From positions 27,840,001 through 27,904,000 of the forward strand of contig CM060731.1 in NCBI GenBank assembly GCA_030704615.1: a DNA stretch of 64,000 nt, given 5' to 3'. Below are positions 1 through 10,321 of this stretch, one piece after another (the first letter of the stretch is position 1; every line of letters starts with the position of its first letter). Position numbers and translations under genes: made by a program. Source of the stretch: Takakia lepidozioides (taxonomy: Eukaryota; Streptophyta; Takakiopsida; Takakiales; Takakiaceae). The notes under the pieces are model-generated. The model saw only the letters and a program-made list of their open reading frames with translations, was not told where the DNA came from and did not search any database.

Positions 1-811
1 ACACCATCTGAGGGTATTCGAGTGTTAGGTGTTCCATTTGGTACTACCCCTTACACAACATCTTTCCTCCAAGACGATTTGTTGCAGGATACAAGCCAAA
101 TAGAGCTTCTTCCCAAACTAGGCGATATGCGGGTAGCCCATGGCATTCTCACTAAATGCTTTTTACAGCGACCTTCTTATCTTTTGCATTGTTTCCCCCC
201 CACTCCCCAGTTTGTGGAGCTTTTGTATTCTTTTGATACGACTGTTAGGGGGATTTTTGGTCGTTTATTAGACCCAAGTGCATTTGTGAGCAGGGGCCCT
301 TGGCATGTCATCAGGCTACCCTCCCGATCTCTTATGGAGGAGTGGGTTTACTATCCACAGTCGTCACTGCCCCTGCTGCCTTCCTAGGTAATTGGGCTTA
401 GTCGCGCTAGCCTTGGCATCTCGGTTTCTGTGTCAGCAACGCCCTTTTCTCACGGAGTTGATTGCCCACATCGACGATGGCTCTTTGTCCTTCCAACAAC
501 ATCTTCGTTCAGCGCGGGATCTCATCCCAACACTAGCACGGGTTTGTCTGCCACCCTTTGAACAGTTGGTCACTCGAGGTCTGGAGCATTTACATGATAC
601 CATCATGGAACGCGTGCACCGACACTCATTTGCCAGCATGCTTTCCAACGCTCCTTCAGATACACATCGGGCCAGACTTCTCTCGTGCGCAGGGCCTGAA
701 GTAGGCGCGTGGCTCACGGTACGACCAACCATTGCACCCTTCCGTATGTCTTTTGCTGTATTTACCACCTCCCTACGAGTTCGACTGGGTCTTCCGCATC
801 CCTCTGTGTGA
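1..811 (+). pseudogene. LINE (non-LTR) reverse transcriptase, C-terminal remnant
   Basis: Two adjoining open stretches (1-384 and about 392-811) in different frames read like the region after the catalytic palm of plant LINE-type reverse transcriptases. First comes a GIRVLGVPFGT motif, then the LGDMRVAHGILTKCFLQRP and LLHCFPPTP segments, and later GPEVGAWLTVRP followed by a short leucine/arginine stretch. A one- or two-base shift near 385 separates the two stretches. The catalytic domain would lie left of the window. No host function is implied; this is a decayed retroelement tail. The assignment rests on motif memory, not a search. Confidence 0.65.
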
Positions 812-2267
812 GGACTACAACAGTGTGTTTGTCGCCATCCTCTCGATTCACATGGTGTACATCTTCTTCATTGCCCCTGCGGTGGAGAACGCACAGCGAC
901 CCATGACGTCGTCCGGGATGCAGCAGCTGCGGTTGCTCGTGATGCTAGGATACGTGTCATTCGAGAGCAGGTGCACATATAGGTGCACTTGAACTCAAAA
1001 ATTCTTGTGATCATACACCCTTCAGCTGAATTGCACAGAGTAGGAGAAGCGGCGAAAAGATACGAGGAAAGCAAAACGAGAATCACCGACTAACATTGCT
1101 AAGGCTCACCATATTTGGCATGCCTCTTATAATCCCTATCTTGTGAGGTGTACATCCATCCCTTGAGCACACAGCTGACAACAGAATAGCCCCAGCCTGT
1201 ATCTCCCTCTCCTCCTCTCTCTCTCTCTCTCTTGCTTCCTACCAATTGCAATCCAGGTTTCAGGGAGAAATATCGCCAAGCAAAAGTTGTAAGTAGCACA
1301 CATGTCACCACATCATGGAGAGCTTTACAGCCCCGAATATATGGCTGAATACATGCAGTCATTCTGTCTACATGTTACTTTTTTCTACTCCAAACCGGTT
1401 AAGATTTATCTAGGGCAGACTTCATTTCTGGAGTTCTATAAAGAGAATCCATACTGATAGATTGTCCTCGTATATATTGTCCTGAAGAGCATCATGATTG
1501 GTATGGAGTGAAGAACCTATTCAATATAGGTGGCAGCACCAAGCTACAGGATTTGTGGCAACTGTTGCTAAGCAACTTGCACCAAGTAGCAACTGTTTCT
1601 TAGTGACCCACCACCACGACAGATTTCCCGAGTACACCAAGGAGATGGTGGGCTACCTACCTCCGAGAAGGGAGGGCCACATACAAAGAGAATGTGACAG
1701 AAGGCACTGACAATGTGCCCCGAGCTTTAGTGGCTGTGCTGAAGGGTGAAAACATTGGCTAAGCTGTTGTTCACTTGGCAGATCCATTGATGCATTTTCC
1801 AATGCTACACTGTCAGTTCTGCTGGAGACAGTGGCGCTCTGCAGAGAGCATCTTTGAGACTGGGATGCATATCGGAGTACATCTGCAAGTTCAAATCAAT
1901 ATACTTTTTGTGTACATAGGCCAACTCTATTGTAAATACAACGGAGTTTCAAGTTTCAATCTCTTGTTATGGTAATGAACCAGGAACAAACTCATTTAGA
2001 GGTAAAATATAAAACACTAAAAGCACCCTTGGAGAAGGTATGAGAGTTCACATGATGAACACCTGTGCATGAGAACAGGAAGTTGTGGGAGGCCATATGG
2101 GAGAAATAACAGGCTCCCGGCCAGCAGAGTATTCTCCATGCAGCCTGACACTGCAACAACTGTCTTGTTGATAAACCCTGCACATAGCCTGTCCCGCTGC
2201 TTGCACTCACCACAATATGGGATAGTTGCCGATGTGGAGATGTCCAAGGTTCTCTTGTGATGTCCTA
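812..2267. other. intergenic, no gene recognised
   Basis: Only short open frames without recognisable domains. There is a CT microsatellite at about 1204-1232. Nothing else supported. Confidence 0.5.
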
Positions 2268-3045
2268 CCCTTGTGATGTCCTACCAGAAGACTTGGAGTA
2301 ATTTCAGTCTTGAGACATGTGATCTTTGAGGAAACTGTACTAATCTCCTTGCTTTGCAAAGTGATCAGTCCAGATATGCTACTAAGTCCTCATATTCAAA
2401 TCTAGAGTGGACTCCTTGTCACTTCTTAGGTCTGGTGCTATCTTTACTTCTCTGTTGAAATGACATGGATAACAACTGTGAAGGGGCTCTGAAGCCTGGC
2501 ATTCCTCATTTTACCACTAACTTTGTTTATTATAATTCTGATGGAATGGTGCCAGGTGAAAGTAGAAAGGTGTAGCCATATCTTACTTTGAAGAAGCTGA
2601 TGAGAACTCTCTCTCCAGCAAGAAAAACGAACTTACTAAAGGAAGAGACATACTACCCTCATAATAAGAGCCACATACTCTGAACGAAGTCCACTTGCAC
2701 ACAGGTACTGAACAGCTTTAAGGAATTGAACATAGTAAGGAAACGAGGCACAGGCGACCAACCAAGATAACCAAGCTCACGCATTTGGGGCAGGCATGGC
2801 GGCTGATCATGCTCCTGCCACTCTCCATCATCAGCACGCACATTTGACTCCAAATAGATCCATGATTGGTATTAAGATTCAAGGCAACCAACTAAAACTG
2901 GAGAAGAGGAAAACGATCAAAGAAGCATAACCCCATGCCTAATGATTGGCGAGTCTCAGCATGTACCAGGTAAATTCAAAGTACCAAAGTGAAACCATGC
3001 CATTTGGTCTATGCAGTGCAACCTCAGCATTTCAGCATTTCAGCA
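2268..3045 (+). repeat. left arm of a large inverted duplication
   Basis: This segment reappears in reverse complement at about 7556-8580 with scattered substitutions and small indels. Matching landmarks include GATGTCCTACCAGA at 2275, which is mirrored near 8560, and the AAATGGCATGGTTTCAC block, whose complement is at about 3000. The two arms enclose the F-box/kelch gene and the GH17 gene. The right arm carries an extra 217 bp. No transposase or typical terminal repeat was recognised, so this could be a segmental inverted duplication or a repeat family present twice. Confidence 0.75.
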
Positions 3046-3302
3046 TCTCATGGATGCTTACTGTGTAACATTAGCGGAACAACCTTCGTAGTAATACAAC
3101 CAGATTAAACAGCATTCTCTGGACATGTGAGATTGCGCTTTTTCCTTTCTCCATAAATCCTTCTACAGCCTTACCCATTGTCACCAGGGTATTGAGAAGA
3201 GAGAGATGAGGGGACTTGGGTTAAGAGAATTCATGAAGCAGGGCTCAAATTCTGAAGTCAATGGTTTAGAGTTGGAGTTAGTCAATGGCCTCAGTGGTTA
3301 TG

Positions 3303-4709
3303 TCACAGGTCAAGAACCTGACAAGTGACCAACTCCACCGAGCCGAAACTCCCCCTTGCAATGCTTTTCCAGCCCAATTCAGCTTCACCACCTTCAGGCG
3401 TAGAAGGTGGCAGATTGCTGTTGCTGTTCTCACCCAGTTCTGCCCTTAGTACTGCCACGTTGTCATTGATGTCCTTGGTTATCACATGGAGCTTACCGCC
3501 AAATCCCGCCAACAGGTAGGGTGATTCTGAATCCGTCAGGTCCAACAGAATGGGGACCTTCCTCAGCACAACCTTCCAGGCATCTTGCTCAGAGTCGTAC
3601 ACCTTGATCTTGCTGCCATCCATGGAGCTTGTGGGGTCTAGGGCATACAAGCGACCATTGACGACCACGCTCAATTTTGTGCCAGCTTGTCGGGCGGGCC
3701 AATCTTCCCCCATTCCTTGGGGCATCTCTACCCACTGCTGTTGTAGCGGATCATAAACCTCACCCCCCACATCCACAAAGAAAGGCCAAGAGTAGAGACT
3801 CTGAGGGACACACAACCGACCCTTGAATGCTGCCATCCCCGTGGCAATTGGCTTCAACATGTCAGCCAGGAAGGCCGTGGGAAGAACCTGGGCTCGTTTG
3901 AAAGGCATGCTTGTAATTGGTGTCCAGGAGTCGCTTGCTGGCTCGTACACTTCCGCGGATTGCAACGGGGTCAAGCCGCCACGCCCTCGGTCCACACCCC
4001 CCACAGCATAGAGTTTGTCGTCCAACACGCCTGTCTTGCAATAAGCCCTTGCCGTGGCCATGGCTGCAGCCTCGCTCCAAGCATTCGTTCTCGAATCATA
4101 CCGCCACACACACCTCATGGCGCACGCTCTCGAAAATCCCCCCAGCACATACAGGCATCCGTCAATGGCACCCGCCGAGCAACCACAGAATGGCGTCCTA
4201 TCCAAGCTCCCTTTTCGCCTGAACCACCCCCTGAACAGCCCAGAGATCCGCAACCCCCGTGACGGTCCAACAGGGGTCCACCACCCCCAGGCTTTATCTT
4301 GCGCTTCCGGCTCTCGATTGATCATCTCTGGCATCGCCGGCAGCCTCCGCCATTTCCCATCCAAAGGATCCAGCGCATGCCATGTCAACCTCTCCTCCTC
4401 GTCCTTCATCAACACATACAGCCATTCTTCCGTCAACGCTAGCTCCCTCCTCAACTCAAAAATCTCCGCAGTTGCAAGCACCTCCTGCCATGACTTACAC
4501 ACACATCTCAACAGCGAGTGCGACCCCCGTGGCACCCTTGCCAAAATCTGCAGAGAAATCTCTTCCGGAAGCCCTGGAATCAGCACCGGCCTTTGGTCCA
4601 CATCCCCCACGTCCACCGCCACTCTCTGCCTCTTGCTCGACTCTCCCTGCGGCCTCTCCTCCTCCTCCTCCAACCTCCTGCACCTCGCAAAGCTCAAAAT
4701 CGCCCCCAT
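3303..4709 (-). CDS. F-box/kelch-repeat protein (At1g22040-like)
   Basis: An intact single-exon gene of about 468 residues. The chosen start at 4709 gives MGAILSF, resembling the N-terminus of the plant F-box/kelch family typified by Arabidopsis At1g22040; an in-frame ATG three codons into the upstream sequence (MWLEAMG, 4724) is an alternative. A short acidic/basic lead (EEEEE, SKRQR) precedes an F-box at residues about 43-85 (LIPGLPEEISLQILARVP, then CVCKSW). The TEEWLYVL segment typical of the subfamily follows. Kelch repeats run from about 120 to the end, with GG doublets in YVLGGFSR and LYAVGG. Known family role: substrate receptor of an SCF ubiquitin ligase, with the F-box binding SKP1 and the kelch propeller binding the target. 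The substrate here is unknown. The upstream strand has a GA-rich tract (4770-4840). It is the only undamaged single-copy host-type gene in the window. Confidence 0.92.
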   Translation of the reverse strand: MGAILSFARCRRLEEEEERPQGESSKRQRVAVDVGDVDQRPVLIPGLPEEISLQILARVPRGSHSLLRCVCKSWQEVLATAEIFELRRELALTEEWLYVLMKDEEERLTWHALDPLDGKWRRLPAMPEMINREPEAQDKAWGWWTPVGPSRGLRISGLFRGWFRRKGSLDRTPFCGCSAGAIDGCLYVLGGFSRACAMRCVWRYDSRTNAWSEAAAMATARAYCKTGVLDDKLYAVGGVDRGRGGLTPLQSAEVYEPASDSWTPITSMPFKRAQVLPTAFLADMLKPIATGMAAFKGRLCVPQSLYSWPFFVDVGGEVYDPLQQQWVEMPQGMGEDWPARQAGTKLSVVVNGRLYALDPTSSMDGSKIKVYDSEQDAWKVVLRKVPILLDLTDSESPYLLAGFGGKLHVITKDINDNVAVLRAELGENSNSNLPPSTPEGGEAELGWKSIARGSFGSVELVTCQVLDL

Positions 4710-4949
4710 CGCCTCCAGCCACATCAAATCCTGCGCTCATCCCTTCCAATCCTTCGCATTCTCCTGCTCCCTCACTCCATCTCTCTTCCTCTTCCTCTTC
4801 CCCCTCGTCTCTCTCTCTCTCTCTCCCTTTGTCTCTGTCTGTGGTCGTGGTCGTCGATACAAAGCAGAATCCCTGCACAGAATAATGAGCTGACGATGAA
4901 CAGAGTTGGTCCGTTGATGAATGAATGTGCCATTTAATCCTCTAACTAC

Positions 4950-6140
4950 TTCTATATTTGCTCCTTTCCACTGTATAAAACTCTTTTCTCTTCCCTCTAC
5001 CCGCTGCCCGTAAGTCGTTCATCAACGAAGTCCCGCGACGTCGTCCGTCCGAAAAGGAATATATAGACAGACATCATCCGTTTAGATTCTACCGTAGTTC
5101 ATCCAGTCAACGACAGACTAAAGTACTTTATGCCCCCCGGAACGAATAAAGTTTGCAGTGCGTTTAATAGTATTTATTGCATAGATGACGATTTTTATCC
5201 TGTGAAATTTCCAAATTGTCGTCTGGGCACAACCTGTGGTCGAATATAGCATATAATATGCGTGTGTGTATATATAGCTGGGGGATGAGAATATGTGGAC
5301 TTCACCGTAGCTGCCGTATTTGAACACACAACTACTTAGGCTACAACCACGTGTCACAGGCAGTGCGGTCAAAGTCTTCCCAGGATGTTGCGCACTTGTA
5401 AAATTTAGAGAGATGTGCGGGAACACGTGGCATGTTTGCCTCCAGCCACACACGTCAATGCAGGTAATGTGGATTTGGACGAATGAGGATTGGATGGATG
5501 TTTTCGGCCGTCCGTGCTTTGCTCTATTCTTTAGTAAGTCACCGATAGAGGGAATTTAGGGGGGAGTAATTGGAGCAACCTGCATGGGGGTTGTTGTGAG
5601 CGTAGATAGACCCGGGGATGGTTCATCGGCCTGTCGGAGGGAAGCATCTCTAGATGCGGGGCTGATTGGGGTTTGCTTTCGTGTTTGATTAGGGTAGCGT
5701 GTGTGGGAGCAGAGGCTGATGATCTCGTGGTGCATGGGGCAATCAGGACTGGTTGGTAGGTAGGTAGGCAGCTTTCCATTTTCAAGCACATGCCTGCGGG
5801 TGATGCGTGAAAGATGGGAATAATGGAGGCTACATAACTTAGAGTGTGGACAGGATTTCAGTCATGCGGAGCGCGGTTGTGGAGCCCGACAAGCCTTCTG
5901 ATGAGATTCTGATGAGGAGGATGAGCGAGTGTTATTTGGACGGAAAGCTAAGGTTCTGGAGACTAATGCTGCTGCTATGACACAGTTTACGACAAAAGTG
6001 TGCTCTGGCGATGACTCTGCATATTTCTACAATCTATGGTTTTCAATTGAGTATCCATGGCGTTGAACCCCACCTCCAGGTAAACTACAATGCGGTCGTT
6101 CTGGTGCCCTTGGTGGAGCTGACGACAATGTCATGCCCAT
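4950..6140. other. intergenic stretch upstream of both F-box and GH17 genes
   Basis: This lies between the 5' end of the minus-strand F-box gene and the damaged 5' part of the plus-strand GH17 gene, so it should include the F-box promoter. Short TATA-like sequences occur, for example CTGTATAAAACTC near 4971. No conserved coding sequence was recognised. Confidence 0.35.
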
Positions 6141-6150
6141 CAATGATACT

Positions 6151-6372
6151 ACGTTTCCAAACGCCCAGTATGAATTTCCAAACGCCCAGTATGACATTGT
6201 GCTCGTTTAATGGCTGTATGTTGCAGAAGGATCCATTGGGATAACTATGGGCGTGTGGCAAACAACCAGACGTTTCCAAACGCCCAGGATGACATTGTGC
6301 TCGTTTAATGGCTGTATGTTGCAGAAGGATCCATTGGGATAACTATGGGCGTGTGGCAAACAACCAGACGTT
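6151..6372 (+). repeat. 98-bp tandem duplication inside the GH17 5' exon region
   Basis: The segment containing GACATTGTGCTCG, GTTGCAGAAGGATCC and GGGCGTGTGGCAAACAACC occurs twice, with a period of 98 bp (GACATTGTG at 6193 and 6291). A shorter partial repeat, TTTCCAAACGCCCAG, precedes it. Each copy contains a plausible splice acceptor (TTGCAG) followed by bases that encode the conserved GH17 N-terminal block (YGRVANN) in one frame. Confidence 0.85.
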
Positions 6373-7435
6373 TCCAAACACGGGGGTCTCTTTGGTCGTC
6401 TGCGTTCGAAACGATGCAATTATATCCCTTGCACAAAGTGAACAAACCGCTCGGCGCTGGCTCGGAAGAAATATCGTCCGACATGTCCGTGCGACACGCA
6501 TCACTACCATAGCCGTGGGGAACGAGGTAATTCATCAGTATTACAGAGGAGGGTTTGGTTTGTCACGACCTCCTTTAGGTTTCCATCACTACCAGGGTCA
6601 GAAGTGTATCTGTTGTTGAGCACTTCGAAGATGTGCCATATGCAGAAGCTTTTTGCAATCTTGCTGACAATTAGAAGTATGGGCATTATGCCAGTTGTCT
6701 GTGCCTGCATTAGAGAGTGTGATCTGACATTCTTCCATGTCTTCTCAGGTGCTCTCAGGTGATGCAAGTGTGTGGCCTGCACTTGTGCCAGCCATGTGGA
6801 ACTTGCACAGTGCACTTAAGTATTACGAGCTTGACAAGAGTATTAAGATATCAACACCAAACTCCATGGGTGTGCTGGCTGTCTCATATCCACCGTCAGC
6901 AAGAGTCTTCAACAGTGCCATAGCCAGCTCTATCACATCCTATGTTGGATTTCCTTACCGAAACTGGTCCTTCTTCATGCTCAATGTGTACCCCTTCTTT
7001 CCCTACATGGCGGATGGAGGCAAAAACATCCCCCTTAACTATGCCCTTGCTGAAGCTGGTGCCACTGGAGTTAATGATTCCACCACAGGCCTTCACTACT
7101 CCAACTTGTTTGATGCAATGGTGGATGCAGCAATATCTGCAATGCACTCTCTTAACCACAGTAAGGTGCCCATTGTTGTTAGTGAGACTGGGTGGCCAAC
7201 CAAAGGGGATCCTGCTGAGTTGGGAGCTGGCATCTCAAATGCTGCTACATATGTCAGTAGCATTGTGAAACACAACGATCCAAGCCACCCTGTCGGAACA
7301 CCCATGAGGCCTTGGGTTTCATCTCTCTTCTCAATACCGCTCAAACTGGGCGCGGGGTCAATGGCCACAAGGCTACGGCAAACAACGTCTTATGAGTACA
7401 ATCTCTCTTCTCAATACCCTGGTGACAGTGGGTAA
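6315..7435 (+). pseudogene. glucan endo-1,3-beta-glucosidase (GH17), damaged
   Basis: Family knowledge: GH17 enzymes cut beta-1,3-glucan (callose) outside the cell. The first recognisable exon has the YGRVANN block near 6342, then jumps directly to TGVSLVV at about 6385. Most of the first third of the fold is missing. It ends in TIAVGNEV (proton-donor Glu) at 6526 with a GT donor. The second exon starts after CTTCTCAG at 6749 with LSGDASVWPAL. It continues through MLNVYPFFPY and VSETGWPTKGDP, which carries the nucleophile Glu, to GTPMRPW near 7305. The normal C-terminal part is absent: the frame is disrupted by a 64-bp insertion flanked by 18-bp direct repeats and stops at 7435. No signal peptide was found. 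Both catalytic glutamates remain, but the missing segments make a working enzyme unlikely. Confidence 0.75.
7321..7418 (+). mobile_element. 64-bp insertion with 18-bp direct repeats in GH17
   Basis: The 18-bp sequence ending CTTCTCAATACC occurs at 7321-7338 and 7401-7418, on either side of 64 bp. The 64-bp core recurs in reverse complement at about 10987-11042, with a shorter diverged relative at about 8686-8735. Direct repeats around a dispersed core suggest a short inserted element, but neither terminal inverted repeats nor a poly-A tail is visible. Confidence 0.5.
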
Positions 7436-7555
7436 GGCTGTAGAAAGATTTATGGAGGAAGGAAAAGCCGCAATCTCACATGTCCAGAGAATGATGTTTA
7501 ATCTGGTTGTATTACTATGAAGGTTGTTCAGCTAATGTACACATTAAGCTTAAAC

Positions 7556-8580
7556 CACATCCATGATATGCTGAAAGGCTGAGGTTGCACTGCAAAGACC
7601 AAATGGCATGGTTTCACTTCGGTACTTTGAATTTACCTGGTACATGCTGATTGCCCCTGGGAACCGGCACGGTGCTTTAACCGTGGGTCCTACAGCCATG
7701 CCCTTAAGGAGTACCCGAGACCTTGTGAGAGTGATGTCATCAACGGTGCTCACGGCAACTATGCTATCAAGAAGGGGTCACTGTCAGTTGCTCCCATTGC
7801 CTCCAGATACTACCAGAGCACCTGAGGAGGCAATTTTGATGATATAAACTGTGGCGTTTTGGGCAGTGAGACTCGCCAATCATTAGGCATGGGGGTATGC
7901 TTCTTTCATCTTTTCCCTCTTCACCAGCTTTAGCTGGTTGCCTTGAAGCTTAATACCAATCAAGGATCTATTTGGAGGAAATGTGTGTGCTGATGATGGA
8001 GAGTGGCAGGAGCACGATCAGCCGCCATGGTTGCCCCAAATGCGTGAGCTTGGTTATCTTGGTTGGTTGCCTGTGCCTCGTTTCCGTACTATGTTCAATT
8101 CCTGAAAGCTGTTCAGTACCTGTGTGCAAGTGAACGTCTTTCGAGTATGTGGCTCTTATTATGAGGGTAGTATTTGTCTTCCATTGGTAAGTTTGTATCT
8201 CTTGCTGGAGAGAGAGTTCTCATCAGCTTCTTCAAAGTAAGATATGGCTACACCTTTCTACTTTCACCTGGCACCATTCATCAGAATTATAATAAGCAAA
8301 GTTAGTGGTAAAATGAGGAAGAAGGCCTGGCTTCAGAGCTCCTTCGCAGTTGTTATCCATGTCATTTCAAAACTGCTCGAGGTGTTAAGGTACAGAGAAG
8401 TAAAGATAGCACCAGACCTAAGAAGTGACAAGGGGTCCACTCTAGATAAGAATATGAGGACTTAGTAGCATATCTGGACTGATCTTTGCAAAGCAAGGAG
8501 ATTAGGACAGTTTCCTCAAAGATCACATGTCTCAAGACTGAAGTTACTCCAAGACCTCTGGTAGGACATCAGAAGGGTAG
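7556..8580 (-). repeat. right arm of the large inverted duplication
   Basis: Reverse complement of about 2268-3045. It includes an extra 217 bp (about 7651-7867) absent from the left arm. TGA is repeated at both edges of the extra piece, as expected for a 3-bp target duplication or a microhomology deletion in the other arm. No intact gene. Confidence 0.75.
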
Positions 8581-10321
8581 ATCACTTTCATCTAATACTT
8601 CCTTGTACGATTCTGCCTAGGAAGCCGTTGCTTCATGCAACAGATGATTTCCACCTTCTTTACAAAGTACTCTGTAGCGAAACTACACAAGGCTGTGGCA
8701 AACATCATCTTATGAGTACATTCTGTAGCAAAACTTACACATACAGCTTGGAGACCCATGAAAAGTGTAGGACCCTCACCTGCGCTCACCCCAAAAACCA
8801 ACACATCCAACAGAATGCCTGTTAGTGAGGATGCGTAATGTGAGTGGCAGGTCTTCATGCTTGCTATTGCCATCCAACATGCAGATCTAAGCAAGTGAGA
8901 GATTGCTAGAGTAAAGAGTAAAGGTGTGTTTGTGGACAGAACGTGTAAGCTTGAGATAGACCTGCTTGAGTCCTTGTGCATATCCACAGCAAGCAATTGC
9001 AAAAAACAGATAAAGGCTGAGAGCCACTTCCCGTTTGTGTGAAAAAGGAAGTCGTGGCTCCTCTATATGCGTAGGAAGCTCGACCAACATAATTAAAGCA
9101 GGGCTGCGCTTTAGCCTTGACAACTACAGCCCTTGAAGGCCAACCTAAGTCTTTGGCCGCACTGTGCGATTTAGCTGTGGCTACATCTATCAATCTGCCG
9201 CACTACAGCTTTTAGCCATGGCTAAATCTTAGCGACAGCTAAAATTTGCTAACTAGGTATCCCATTTGACCCATGCCCATCCCCCCCCCCCCCCTTTTAA
9301 TCTTGTAGAGAGAGACTCAAGGGGACCTTACACCGTGTCAAGGCGCTGATTGGTGTGAGAGAGTACAAGCCAAGTAGGCAAATTTGGGCCCTTGATAAAA
9401 TGAAGGGTACTTAGATTGAAAGCGTATGGCTAAGGGTTACTTTATCCCTTGGCAAGGGTAGAGTGTGAGAGCATGCTCTACTTAAGTATGCATTGCGTTG
9501 GGCGGCACACTGAAGGAAGACTTGGGAGCAGGTAAAAAGGCGGGCCATCACAACATTATTCCCACGCAGGGCCCTTCCCAACGCAGGATCCAATGTGTGC
9601 CACGCTACCTTGGATCCGGCATTCGCATCAGCCCTCAGTGGGAATAATGTCCACGCTGCTTTTGACACCAACTTCTGCGGGGGCGGCACCAAGAAGACAA
9701 CAATCTCCAAAATAGTGCCCTGCATACCATTTTGCAAGCTATGTATATGGTAGTGGATTGTCACACCAATAAGCTATGACCACTATACACAATACAACAC
9801 ACCCAGAGATGCAAGATGTGAAGAAATGATTGCAGGGCACCAAGATTTTGGGATGTGATCGTTCTTTTCTTTTCTTTCCTTCTTTGTCATTCCCTTTTTC
9901 TCCACTTATTCCTGTTGGGGTCTGAAGGCAAGCAATTATTACCTAGTACCTACCTTGGGGTTTTCTCCTCGGTCTACTATGTCCCATAGCTCCCATGCTC
10001 ATTCATTCTCTTCTCTGTTCTATTGCATGCCATGGGCCTTCCTGGGATGTATATTACCTGGGACCTTTTTTTCGCAGGGCACAGCGAGCTAAGCTGTGTA
10101 CTAGTTTGGGTTGTAAGTAAGAAGGTCTGCTGTGCTTCTGTAACTGAAGTCACAAATCAAGACAGCTTTAGTGCTCTGAACATCGTCTCCTTCCACGAGT
10201 GTCCATCACCAAATTGACCTTGGATTATTCCGTGAAAAAGTTGAACACTGCATCTGACTTGGCGTGAGGGGAAGTTTGATTGTCTCATGGTTGTCTCATT
10301 CCCCTCAGAATTTGGGCGAAC
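8581..10321. other. no gene recognised; small repeats
   Basis: It contains a homopolymer of 14 C at 9281-9294. Imperfect repeats of a TTTAGC(C/T)RTGGCTAAAT-like motif at 9165-9245 may belong to a MITE end. No coding domain was seen. The last part should hold the YSL promoter and 5' UTR. Confidence 0.35.

Noticed and set aside
4054-4937. Plus-strand frames over the F-box/kelch gene (up to 279 codons)
   Set aside because: Antisense shadows of an intact gene with clear domains on the minus strand.
9165-9245. Possible MITE with TTTAGC/GCTAAA arms
   Set aside because: Arms are imperfect and no matching outer end or target duplication was found.
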